DNA of 56,103 bases from a virus, in the IMG/VR virus record IMGVR_UViG_3300034061_003450, positions 1 to 56,103 of that record, one strand, 5' to 3'. Below, in pieces: positions 46,134 through 53,589 of the stretch (within the stretch, counting starts at the first letter, position 1; every line of letters begins with the position of its first letter). The translations under genes were made by a program, and so were the position numbers. The notes beneath the pieces were generated by a model. It had not been told where the DNA came from. It ran no database searches and saw only the letters and a program-made list of their open reading frames with translations.

Positions 46134-47564
46134 TCAAGCGACAGGAGGTTGACGGCGGCCCTTCGGCCGGCGTTGTTGGTCGGGCAGTACCTGCCCCTTA
46201 ATCCGGGCGTAGCGGGCATTCAGTGCCGCCCACACTTCGCGGTCCTTGAACTCAAAGTGGACCGTGCCTTTCTTGTATGGCCGGAACAGGAAGAAGCCCC
46301 AGTCGTGCCAGCAGCCGGGCTCATAGCTGTTGGCGCTGATGCCCTCAGGTGTGCGCACTTCCTCAATGGCGCGGCCGGTGATATAACACAAAGCCTTGAT
46401 CAGATCCTGGATGTCATCCCACTGGCTGCCGTAGGTCTCGATCCGTACCCTTCCGGAGCCATTCCATGCCACCTGCGCAAGTTGGGAACAGATGAAACGC
46501 TTATTCAGCATGTAACCCAAGTTTGTCACCCATCCTTCTACGCCATACCGGTTCTCCTTAGTATACTTAGTCAGCTCATCAATCGCTTCCTCCACTGCTC
46601 GATCGATCCGCTGGTCCTGCGTGCCGGCGACGATCTGCAGCATCCGGTAGATGTTCCGCTCCGTGAACGGGATGCGGCTCTGCTGCTCGACGAACCTGTT
46701 GATGTCTTTTGCGAGCTGGCTGGTGGCCATCTGCTGTGGCAGGAACTCATCAAAGACGTGCTTCCATGCCTGCTTCTGGAGGTCCTTGCGGAACCGGTTA
46801 CGGGCGACTGGCTGACCTTCGATCGTGACCTGCAGGCCCAGGTCCTTACCGAAGAAGCCATCAAGCACGGACTGCAGCCGCACGCCAGCCGCCACCTGTT
46901 CATCAAAGATTCGGCACGCTTCCACGTACCTGTTCACGATGTCGCGGCTGCGGCGGTAGGGGATGATCCCTTCGCCCTGGGCTTCGATGTCGTCAGGCCC
47001 GAGGAAGAAGCCGTCGAACTCATCGGCGCCGGGCTTGGCGCCAGGTTTCGTTAGGCGGATCAGGCCGACGCGCACCCTGGTGGAGCGCTCGGAGTCGGCG
47101 AAGCACTCGCCCAGATCTGCCTTGCTGCCGTAGGCCTCCATCAGCTTCGCAAGCTGCAGTTGCAGGCCCCGGTAGTGACCGCTGATGGTGTTCCAGTTGC
47201 AGAGCGCCACGATCTCGCAACCGGGTGGCGCAACCGCCCAAGCGTGGAGGATGTGGGCCTCGTCCGCCGAGAACGGCGGGTTCATCACGATCGCGTCGAC
47301 GTGGCTGATCTGATCAGCGGTGACCATGAGCCAGTCGTTGCTGAGCAGCCGGCTGGCGGGGATGCCGGCGAGAATCGTCCGGAGCTCAGGCTCAGGTTCT
47401 GCGGTCAGCACCTCGGCGGCGCCACGGGCCAGGCACTCGCGCACCAGGTTGCCGCTGCCGGCGGATGGTTCGATGACGACCCGGCCGCGCAGGTCAAGTT
47501 GATCGAGCATCGTGGCGGCCACCTCGGGAGGGGTGGGGTAAAAGTCGGGACCGAACAGGCTCAC
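46134..47564 (-). CDS. DNA adenine methyltransferase with DUF4942
   Basis: 476 aa. FYPTPPEVAATML and EPSAGSGNLV (about residue 32) bind AdoMet, and IVMNPPFS (about residue 93) is the N6-adenine motif IV. From about residue 235 the chain is DUF4942-like (RFRKDLQKQAWKHVFDEFLP, YGVEGWVTNLGYMLNKRFI, VHFEFKDREVWAALNARYAR). No cognate nuclease is near, so it is probably an orphan methylase protecting phage DNA or marking origins. Confidence 0.85.
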   Translation of the reverse strand: MSLFGPDFYPTPPEVAATMLDQLDLRGRVVIEPSAGSGNLVRECLARGAAEVLTAEPEPELRTILAGIPASRLLSNDWLMVTADQISHVDAIVMNPPFSADEAHILHAWAVAPPGCEIVALCNWNTISGHYRGLQLQLAKLMEAYGSKADLGECFADSERSTRVRVGLIRLTKPGAKPGADEFDGFFLGPDDIEAQGEGIIPYRRSRDIVNRYVEACRIFDEQVAAGVRLQSVLDGFFGKDLGLQVTIEGQPVARNRFRKDLQKQAWKHVFDEFLPQQMATSQLAKDINRFVEQQSRIPFTERNIYRMLQIVAGTQDQRIDRAVEEAIDELTKYTKENRYGVEGWVTNLGYMLNKRFICSQLAQVAWNGSGRVRIETYGSQWDDIQDLIKALCYITGRAIEEVRTPEGISANSYEPGCWHDWGFFLFRPYKKGTVHFEFKDREVWAALNARYARIKGQVLPDQQRRPKGRRQPPVA

Positions 47565-47869
47565 GCCACCCTCCTTTTCGGCGCCGCCGATCGCCGCAGC
47601 CGGTCGATGCAGGCCGGCAGGTCATCGCCGCTGACGCCTTCCCGGTGCATGCTCTCCAGCCCAGCAGCAAGCACCAGGCAGGGCTCCGGTGAGCCTCCTT
47701 CGCCGATGGCACGCATGCACTCACGGTGCATCGCATGGCAGGCGTTATGACACGCGGTCTCAATCAGGTCTTGATCAGGCATGGCTGCAAACGGTGGGTT
47801 CACCAGCAGCAGGCCCGTGCCGGCCGCTGGTTCGTACGTTGTGGGTGGGTACCAGGTGAATCGCGTCAC
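47561..47869 (-). CDS. Small protein with an NPPF motif
   Basis: 102 aa. LLLVNPPFAAMPDQDLIE is followed by CHNACHAMHRECMRA. NPPF recalls the methyltransferase motif IV in the neighbouring gene, but no AdoMet motif is present, so it is not a complete enzyme. His/Cys spacing could bind metal. Overlaps both neighbours by ATGA. Confidence 0.6.
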   Translation of the reverse strand: MTRFTWYPPTTYEPAAGTGLLLVNPPFAAMPDQDLIETACHNACHAMHRECMRAIGEGGSPEPCLVLAAGLESMHREGVSGDDLPACIDRLRRSAAPKRRVA

Positions 47870-48711
47870 GCCGCCACCTCCAGTAGTAACCGCAACCGGT
47901 TCAACGCACGCTTTTCCCGCTGCCGCACCCGCTCACGGCTCACGCCCAACCGCTTGCCGATCGATGCCAATGTCACCAGTTCATGGCTGCCGTATCGCAG
48001 GCCGATGATCTGCTGATCGATCGGCTGCAGATGCTGCATCGCCTGTTCCAGTTGTTCTCGCGCCGTTGTATTCAGCAGCTCGTCATCCGGCGACTGGTCA
48101 ACATCAGCCACCGCATCAACCAAGGCATTGCCGTCCTCGATCACCACCTCGTCAAGGCTGACCAGGCTCCAAACCCTGAGGGCAATATCAAGCTCGGCCA
48201 TCGATACGCCCGTGGCTCGTGCGGCCTCCGTCAGTGATGCCGTCGGGTGTTGTCGCTGGTATTTCTTGATCTTGCCTATCTTTTCGATCTGATGCACCGG
48301 CAGCCGGACGATCTTATCTTGATCTGACACGCCCCGTGTGATCGAGTGCCAGATCCACCAGTAAGCATAGGTGCTGAACTTGTAGCCGCGTTCCGGCTCA
48401 AATTTCTCCGCTGCCTTGGCTAGGCCAATATTGCCCAGGCTGATCACATCCATCAGCTCCAGCGTCTGGCACATCCGGTAGTATTTTCGGGCGATGGTCA
48501 CCACCAGTCGTAGGTTGGATTCCATCATCCGTTTGATCGCTCGCTGGCCGTTGCGCACCAGTCGTCGCTCAGCTTGTGTGGCGGGCTCGCGACCCTCAGC
48601 CTGGAACGCACGCATCTCCTGGATCTGTCGGCCTAACTGGATCTCCTGCTCAGTGGTCAGCAGCGGGATGCGGCCGATCTCGTTGAAGTAGGCGGTGGTT
48701 GAGTCGTGCAT
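47866..48711 (-). CDS. Full-length sigma-70 family factor, cyanobacterial type
   Basis: 281 aa. Region 1.2: TTAYFNEIGRIPLLTTEQEI (residues 4-23). Region 2: MMESNLRLVVTIARKYYRM, LMDVISLGNIGLAKAAEKF and GYKFSTYAYWWIWHSITRGV. Region 3: IRVLP-type HQIEKIGKIKKYQRQHPT. Region 4.2: LASIGKRLGVSRERVRQREK near the end. This is the plan of cyanobacterial group 2/3 sigma factors. It could redirect host RNA polymerase to phage promoters. Its ATG shares a base with the stop of the SSB gene, so it is made with replication proteins. Confidence 0.93.
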   Translation of the reverse strand: MHDSTTAYFNEIGRIPLLTTEQEIQLGRQIQEMRAFQAEGREPATQAERRLVRNGQRAIKRMMESNLRLVVTIARKYYRMCQTLELMDVISLGNIGLAKAAEKFEPERGYKFSTYAYWWIWHSITRGVSDQDKIVRLPVHQIEKIGKIKKYQRQHPTASLTEAARATGVSMAELDIALRVWSLVSLDEVVIEDGNALVDAVADVDQSPDDELLNTTAREQLEQAMQHLQPIDQQIIGLRYGSHELVTLASIGKRLGVSRERVRQREKRALNRLRLLLEVAA

Positions 48712-49145
48712 CAGAACACCACGGTCGGGGTGATGGCTGGCGTCGCCGCTGCTGCTGGGGCTGCAGGCGCTGCGGTAGGGGCAGTGTTCCCGGTCACCAC
48801 TGGGGCCCATTCCTCCACGCGGATCAGCAAATCCGTGCGTTCCATGCCACTGCGATCGGTCCACCTGTCGGTGCTGACTCGGCCGGTGACCTTCACGAGA
48901 TCACCCTTCCGCAGTTCGTTCGCTGCGCCCTCAGCATCCTCGCCCCACAGCTCAGCCTTGAACCAGTCGGGCGGCAGTGCGTTTGGGTCGTTCTTCTTTT
49001 GCCCCGGCCGGTTCACCGCCAAGCTGAGCTTGGTCTTGCAGGTGCCGGAGTTGAAATACTGAATCTCGGGATCACTGCCGAGGCGGCCGATCACGGTTTG
49101 CTGCGTCGATCGAAGGACCGCCGCCATGAGCTCAAGGATGTCCAT
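48711..49145 (-). CDS. ssb: Single-stranded DNA-binding protein
   Basis: 144 aa with an OB-fold: RSTQQTVIGRLGSDPEIQYF, TCKTKLSLAVNRPGQ, PDWFKAELWGEDAEGAANEL and KVTGRVSTDRW. The C-terminal tail is Ala/Pro/Thr-rich and ends in TPTVVF, without the acidic tip of bacterial SSB, so binding of host partners may differ. It covers single strands at the phage fork. Confidence 0.88.
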   Translation of the reverse strand: MDILELMAAVLRSTQQTVIGRLGSDPEIQYFNSGTCKTKLSLAVNRPGQKKNDPNALPPDWFKAELWGEDAEGAANELRKGDLVKVTGRVSTDRWTDRSGMERTDLLIRVEEWAPVVTGNTAPTAAPAAPAAAATPAITPTVVF

Positions 49146-49315
49146 CAGGTTGTGGGGGGCGTGATTGTGGACTGCGCCAGCTCCCGCCTGATCAAATCCC
49201 GCGCCCACACGGTCACGGGCACGTCGAGCTCACGGCAGCGGGTCTGGATCTCGCGGTAGAGGTCCTCACGCATCGTGAGCTGGATCAGGAATCGCCCGTC
49301 GGAGCGGCGGGTCAT
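49145..49315 (-). CDS. Ribbon-helix-helix DNA-binding protein
   Basis: 56 aa. GRFLIQLTMREDLYREIQTR then CRELDVPVTVWARDLIRREL is a CopG/Arc-like RHH fold. It is the first gene of the SSB-sigma unit and has a good promoter right upstream, so it may regulate its own operon. Confidence 0.75.
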   Translation of the reverse strand: MTRRSDGRFLIQLTMREDLYREIQTRCRELDVPVTVWARDLIRRELAQSTITPPTT

Positions 49316-49338
49316 GGGTGGGAGTGGCGCATGATTCG

Positions 49339-49368
49339 ATAATACCACGGTTTTGATCCCTACCGCAA
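49339..49368 (-). promoter_or_regulatory. Promoter of the RHH-SSB-sigma unit
   Basis: On the minus strand TTGCGG (49363-49368) and TATTAT (49339-49344) are 18 bases apart; the start codon is 24 bases further on. The -35 lies within one copy of the GATCCCNACCGCAACC element (49355-49370). Confidence 0.6.
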
Positions 49369-49779
49369 CCGCAGCACCTGCTCTGCCTCCTCAACAGACC
49401 TCGCAACCCCCGCCAGCCCGCCCATCTCCCGCACCATCGCCAGAAACGCCTCCTGCTCTGCCGTCAGCCGGCCCCGGGGGGCCTTCACCTCCACCGCAGC
49501 GAACACCGCCAGCCGCTGGCCCACCATCTCGGGCGTCACGGTCACGCTGCGCAGGCCGATCAGGTCGCTGCTGCCGACCGCCAGCCCCGCCCGCAACGGT
49601 CTCCCGTTCCGCACCACCACATCACCCGGCCGCAACCCGGCACGCATCGCCCCCAGGTTCCCAGTCGTCACCTTCGTCGACGGGCCCGCCCATCCAATGC
49701 CCACATTGTTCCGGAACAGTCGCACCGCGCCCCGGGCCAGCCGCAACAGGATCGTCTGCTGCAGTACCTGTTCGCTCAC
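49360..49779 (-). CDS. VRR-NUC nuclease
   Basis: 139 aa from GTG 49779 (GTGA overlap). GSSDLIGLRSVTV and AVFAAVEVKAPRGRLTAEQE carry the D ... E-x-K catalytic triad of VRR-NUC (PD-(D/E)XK) domains, followed by the MVREMGGLAGVARSVEEAEQ helix. Such small nucleases are common beside phage SF2 helicases and may resolve branched DNA. Confidence 0.85.
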   Translation of the reverse strand: MSEQVLQQTILLRLARGAVRLFRNNVGIGWAGPSTKVTTGNLGAMRAGLRPGDVVVRNGRPLRAGLAVGSSDLIGLRSVTVTPEMVGQRLAVFAAVEVKAPRGRLTAEQEAFLAMVREMGGLAGVARSVEEAEQVLRLR

Positions 49780-50387
49780 GCCACCTCCTCCCAGTGGAAC
49801 CCCGCGCAGGTCCCGCCTTTCCGCAACGCAAACTGAATCGCTGGCTTGGTGACCCACATCGCCCGCGCTGCCGCCCGCACGCTCGGGAACACTTTCCCCG
49901 CCTCCACCGCACGCACCCTTCGCGCTGCTGCCGGTCGCCGCCGGTGCGTCGCCGCAATCTCCGCCGCCAACCGGTCATCCTCGATCGCCATCACCAGCCG
50001 CTGCTCCGGGATCCCGCCCAGCAACTCCGGGTGAGCCTTGGCGAACGCCACCAGGTCGCGTCGCGCCACATAGAACCGTGTCGCAGCCTTCAGCGACCGG
50101 CGTCGCCATGCCGGCAGCAGTCCGCGTTCGATCCAGCCCAGCGGCGTGTCTCCAGCGATCCCCAGCAGCCCCGCAATCCCCCCAACCGTCAGCCACTCGC
50201 CCGTCGCTGCCAGTGACAACCCATGCCGGTAGGCCGCTTGTTCGATCGCCATCGCACTACGGGCCGGAAATCCCTCACGGTTCGCCCACCGTCGATACAC
50301 CGTGATCGCCCTTTTGGCCGGCAGCTCACCCGCCAGCCGCTCAAGCTGGTCGACCTCGGCGGGGGTCCATGGGGGGCCTTTGCTCAC
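49776..50387 (-). CDS. Multi-HTH DNA-binding protein
   Basis: 203 aa with several helix-turn-helix-like parts: a SANT/Myb-like N-terminus (PPWTPAEVDQLERLAGELPA), a MerR-like middle (LTVGGIAGLLGIAGDTPLGW) and a NUMOD1-like C-terminus (KVFPSVRAAARAMWVTKPAI, then GFHWEEV). Arrays like this occur in homing endonucleases that lost their nuclease and in phage regulators. No nuclease motif is seen. Confidence 0.65.
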   Translation of the reverse strand: MSKGPPWTPAEVDQLERLAGELPAKRAITVYRRWANREGFPARSAMAIEQAAYRHGLSLAATGEWLTVGGIAGLLGIAGDTPLGWIERGLLPAWRRRSLKAATRFYVARRDLVAFAKAHPELLGGIPEQRLVMAIEDDRLAAEIAATHRRRPAAARRVRAVEAGKVFPSVRAAARAMWVTKPAIQFALRKGGTCAGFHWEEVA

Positions 50388-51229
50388 CTGAGCGCCTCCA
50401 TGTATTCCCTATCTTTTTGATCAACCCATGGCCTGTACATCTTTACGAAGAGCGGAATATCTACACCCATCGCTCTTGCTACAACTGTCGCAGGGGCTCC
50501 GACGTTGACGGCTCGGACTGCCCAGCTATGGCGAAGATCGCCGGGCGCAAACGGGCATCCGTACCTGCGAAACTGCTCGGCTGATCGGCGCCCGATTTGC
50601 TGGAGAGTGGTTTTTCTGAGGTCGGTACAGATCTGCGGAAGTGGTTCTTTTTCGCGTGCCAGCTTATCAACGCCAAGCACATGCAACCAATCGTGCATGT
50701 ATGGCAGAACGAGCCTGGCGGGGTTATTGACGATTTCGGGAACAGTAAGGATTCCCGTCCCGGTGTCTACTAATTGCGACACATCGCAAAAGAACGCCTC
50801 GTAGTTGCGAAGACCATACGCAGCCATCAGCGCGTAGACCAGTCGCCATCTTTTATTTGCAATTAGTTCAATCCCCGAGATGATTTCTTCATCGCTCAAT
50901 GGCTTCCGGTCTTTGACGCCTTTCTTGTCTGAGTACGCTTCTTCAATGAAGCCCCATTGATCCGGAAGGTCTAGCCCGGCAGATCGAGCTAACTGAAAGT
51001 AAACCTGCCGGCAGATTTGGTAGCTACGTGTTCCCGCGTTGTATTGAGCAAGCGCTTTTGAAAGCAGGTCAACACAGATTGGCTCGGATCCTGCGAGGGA
51101 GTCAAGGACCCGAAGATATGGCAGGTATGCGCCTGTCCACGTGCTTTTCTTAAGCATTTTCCCGTTGCTTTCCCCGGAGTCCCAGAAAAAAGCCTTTTCA
51201 AATGCGGCGATCGCTGAGCTGATCTTCAT
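50384..51229 (-). CDS. Tyrosine recombinase-like protein
   Basis: 281 aa. The C-terminal domain has an AAYGLRNYEAF box with the first Arg, GDLRHSWAVRAVNVGAPATV with the second Arg-His pair, and MYRPW with the candidate Tyr. The His that usually precedes the second box (H-x-x-R) is Gly and the usual GH before the Tyr is GV, so activity is uncertain, though related cyanobacterial proteins also deviate at the first place. GC is lower than in its neighbours. With a serine integrase present, it may act in dimer resolution or be a second integrase. Confidence 0.75.
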   Translation of the reverse strand: MKISSAIAAFEKAFFWDSGESNGKMLKKSTWTGAYLPYLRVLDSLAGSEPICVDLLSKALAQYNAGTRSYQICRQVYFQLARSAGLDLPDQWGFIEEAYSDKKGVKDRKPLSDEEIISGIELIANKRWRLVYALMAAYGLRNYEAFFCDVSQLVDTGTGILTVPEIVNNPARLVLPYMHDWLHVLGVDKLAREKEPLPQICTDLRKTTLQQIGRRSAEQFRRYGCPFAPGDLRHSWAVRAVNVGAPATVVARAMGVDIPLFVKMYRPWVDQKDREYMEALR

Positions 51230-52632
51230 GCCACTACCCTCTCGCGTTCAAATTGGCCTTTTGCTTGGCGGGCCGACAAAACATGCCGGGCCCAGCCGCG
51301 GGGGTTTTTCATTCCTCTGCGCCGGCCGACTTCAATAAGCTGGTCAAGAGTCTGTGCGCTTCTCTGTTCTTTTTTCCTGGCTTGCGCAACTGTCTGCCGA
51401 TCCACTTCTACCAGCTCGCCGTCAACCATCCGCAGCTCCCGCTTTTCGACGGCAAACTGATGCCCGCACTCACCACACACCGACGCCTGCGACCCCATCG
51501 CCGCAAAGCACTTCGGGCACACCTTGACCGACGGCGCCTTCTCCTTCTCCTTCTTCTTCACCCCCTCCAGCGTCCATTCCTGTTCGTCCAGGTGATGCCC
51601 CAGCCGCTGGATGTTCCCAACGTGATCCAGGATCACCGCCGTTTTTCCGTCCTGTGGCCTGAGGCATCGCCCGATCATCTGCAGGTGCAGGCTCAGGCTC
51701 TGCGTCGGCCGCAACAGGATGCAGCCGGCCACGCTCGGCACGTCAACACCTTCGCCGATCAGGCTGCAGCTCGTCAGCACCTTCAATTCCCCGCGGCCCA
51801 GCGCTACGAGCAGCCCCCGGCGCGTTCCCGCATCCATCGTTCCGTCGATGCTCGCCGCGTTCACCCCCTGCCCGCGGAACGCCTCCGCTACAGCTTCCGC
51901 ATGGGCAACGCTGCAGCAGAACGCGATCGCCGTCTGCCCACTCAGGTGCCGCCGGTAGTGGCTCACCGCATCGCCCATGATGCTCCGCCCCGTCAATTCC
52001 TCCCCCGCTTGCTTCATGTCGAAATCGCCCATCCGCTTCCGCAGCCCCTGCACCGAAAACCCGATCGGTGGTGCGAACACCCGCGCCGACGCCAGGTAGC
52101 CCTCCTCCGTCAGCCAAGCCGAGCTCGGGCCCAGCACCATGTGACGGAAATATCCGCCGTGGCCCTCACCAAGTCCTGAGCCATCGAGTCGCCGAGGGGT
52201 GGCGGTTTTTCCGATAAGGTATGCATTCGGCCACCGATCTACAACCTTTCCCCATTGATTGCCGCTTACAAGGTGATGTGCTTCGTCGATGATGATTAGC
52301 GCCGGCTCTTGCATCTGATCAATGCGCCGGGAAATCGTCTGAATTGATCCAACCTGCAACAGCGGGCGCAGGTTCATGGATCTCTTGGCCATTACCAGGC
52401 CATGGTCAACCCCCCACTGTGCCGCAGTCCCACTCAGTTGATCGATCAGCTCTGCACGGTGCGCAAGCAGCAGGACCCGGTTGTTTCTTTCGGTTGCAGA
52501 TTTCACAATCGCACCAATAACAACGCTTTTGCCAGCACCGGTCGGCATCACGGCGCAGACGCGCCGATACCTGGGGAGTGCGGCCCTGAGTTCGTTGTAA
52601 ACCTCCCTCTGGTACTCCCGCAGTTCAGGCAT
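51226..52632 (-). CDS. DEAH-type SF2 helicase
   Basis: 468 aa. ELREYQREVYNELRAAL is the Q-like start, MPTGAGKS Walker A (residues about 29-36), LIIIDEAHH the DEAH box, GKTATPRR motif III, and LLRPTQSLSLHLQMIGRCLR motif VI. A zinc ribbon (CPKCFAAMGSQASVCGECGH) lies after the core. It resembles phage UvsW/SSL2-type helicases that start or branch-migrate forks. ATG 52632 overlaps the end of the HNH gene. Confidence 0.9.
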   Translation of the reverse strand: MPELREYQREVYNELRAALPRYRRVCAVMPTGAGKSVVIGAIVKSATERNNRVLLLAHRAELIDQLSGTAAQWGVDHGLVMAKRSMNLRPLLQVGSIQTISRRIDQMQEPALIIIDEAHHLVSGNQWGKVVDRWPNAYLIGKTATPRRLDGSGLGEGHGGYFRHMVLGPSSAWLTEEGYLASARVFAPPIGFSVQGLRKRMGDFDMKQAGEELTGRSIMGDAVSHYRRHLSGQTAIAFCCSVAHAEAVAEAFRGQGVNAASIDGTMDAGTRRGLLVALGRGELKVLTSCSLIGEGVDVPSVAGCILLRPTQSLSLHLQMIGRCLRPQDGKTAVILDHVGNIQRLGHHLDEQEWTLEGVKKKEKEKAPSVKVCPKCFAAMGSQASVCGECGHQFAVEKRELRMVDGELVEVDRQTVAQARKKEQRSAQTLDQLIEVGRRRGMKNPRGWARHVLSARQAKGQFERERVVA

Positions 52633-53308
52633 TAACCCTTCCCCGCTGAGGCTGAGAGGCAATTCGCTCCATTGGCCAGCCTCGGTCAATTCGGTGCTGC
52701 ATTGCCGAGTAAGAAAGCCCTAGGCGATCTGCCCACTCAGACATTGTGAGCCGAACACCGCGCCACTCAATGAATCGATTGCGGCGAGTGTTGTTAGCTT
52801 GTGTCCTTGGGTTCACCCATCGACAGTTTGCCGGTGAGTAGTCAGCGTGAACGTTGATACGATCAATCTGAAGGCTGCTGTCACAGCCGTTATCAAGAGC
52901 CCATCGGTAGAAAGCCCTACGACCACTGAGGCCCAGCCATTCGTCGCAAACAGCAATGCCCCTGCCGCCGTAGCAATCCCATCGTGGGTTTGATGGCTCG
53001 TAGCACCTGGAAAGCATATTTCGATAGGTGTTCTTGAGCTTGGGGTACAAGTGGCTGGGGATCCAGCGAAGCTCCCGGTTCTGAACTTTGATCCGCAGAG
53101 CGTTACGGCAGCTTTCAACCTGCAGACATCCGCAACTATTAGTTCCGCCGCTTCTCAGGTGGCCAGCCCGAACAACCCGAGCCTTCCCGCAGTCACACAT
53201 GCAGACCCAGCGCCGGCCGTTCTGGCTTGTCGCAGAGCCGACAACCACCAAGCGGCCGAACCGCTGGCCCATGAGGTCGTGTTCGCGCCGTTCCACTGCT
53301 GTCGCCAT
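52625..53308 (-). CDS. HNH-type homing endonuclease
   Basis: 227 aa. GQRFGRLVVVG and a two-pair Cys finger (CMCDCGKARVV; NSCGCLQ) are followed by the nuclease part (RNMLSRCYEPSNPRWDCYGG, RGIAVCDEWLG, QIDRINVHADYSPANCRWV) and a C-terminal HTH (MSEWADRLGLSYSAMQHRID). This layout is common to free-standing HNH/AP2-type endonucleases of phages. GC is lower than average, in line with mobility. It lies directly before the helicase gene. Confidence 0.85.
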   Translation of the reverse strand: MATAVERREHDLMGQRFGRLVVVGSATSQNGRRWVCMCDCGKARVVRAGHLRSGGTNSCGCLQVESCRNALRIKVQNRELRWIPSHLYPKLKNTYRNMLSRCYEPSNPRWDCYGGRGIAVCDEWLGLSGRRAFYRWALDNGCDSSLQIDRINVHADYSPANCRWVNPRTQANNTRRNRFIEWRGVRLTMSEWADRLGLSYSAMQHRIDRGWPMERIASQPQRGRVNA

Positions 53309-53351
53309 GCAAGCCAGTAGCGCTTCACTCCAGACAGGCTAGCCTGGTAGG

Positions 53352-53367
53352 GATCGGTACCGCAACC
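53352..53367. promoter_or_regulatory. GATCCCNACCGCAACC-type element between divergent units
   Basis: GATCGGTACCGCAACC lies in the 63-base gap between the leftward HNH-helicase unit and the rightward RHH-primase unit, 5 bases before the RHH ATG. Other copies are at 25-40, 49355-49370 and, more diverged, 46105-46119. Confidence 0.45.
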
Positions 53368-53371
53368 GCCC

Positions 53372-53542
53372 ATGACGCAACCGCAGATGAAATCCCGCCG
53401 GCAGCGCCAGTTCATCACCCTCGATCTGCCACAGGAGCAGGTTGCGTGGCTGGACGCCCAAGCCGCGGACATCATGTCCCGCTCCGCCTTTGCTCGCCTC
53501 CTCATCTCTCGCGCCATGGAAGCGCAGGCCAAAGAGGGCTGA
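53372..53542 (+). CDS. Small RHH-like protein before primase
   Basis: 56 aa: MTQPQMKSRRQRQFITLDLP, QEQVAWLDAQAADIMSRSAF, ARLLISRAMEAQAKEG. The beta strand QFITLDLP and two helices fit a ribbon-helix-helix protein. Lies beside the operator-like element and may control the divergent promoters. Confidence 0.62.
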   Translation: MTQPQMKSRRQRQFITLDLPQEQVAWLDAQAADIMSRSAFARLLISRAMEAQAKEG

Positions 53543-53589
53543 TCCGTGGATGCCGACTCCCGCCCGGCCAGCCCCCGGAGCGCATAGGG

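Noticed and set aside
47160-47750. A 196-codon + strand frame under the methyltransferase start
   Set aside because: No domain, opposite clear AdoMet motifs; a GC-driven shadow.
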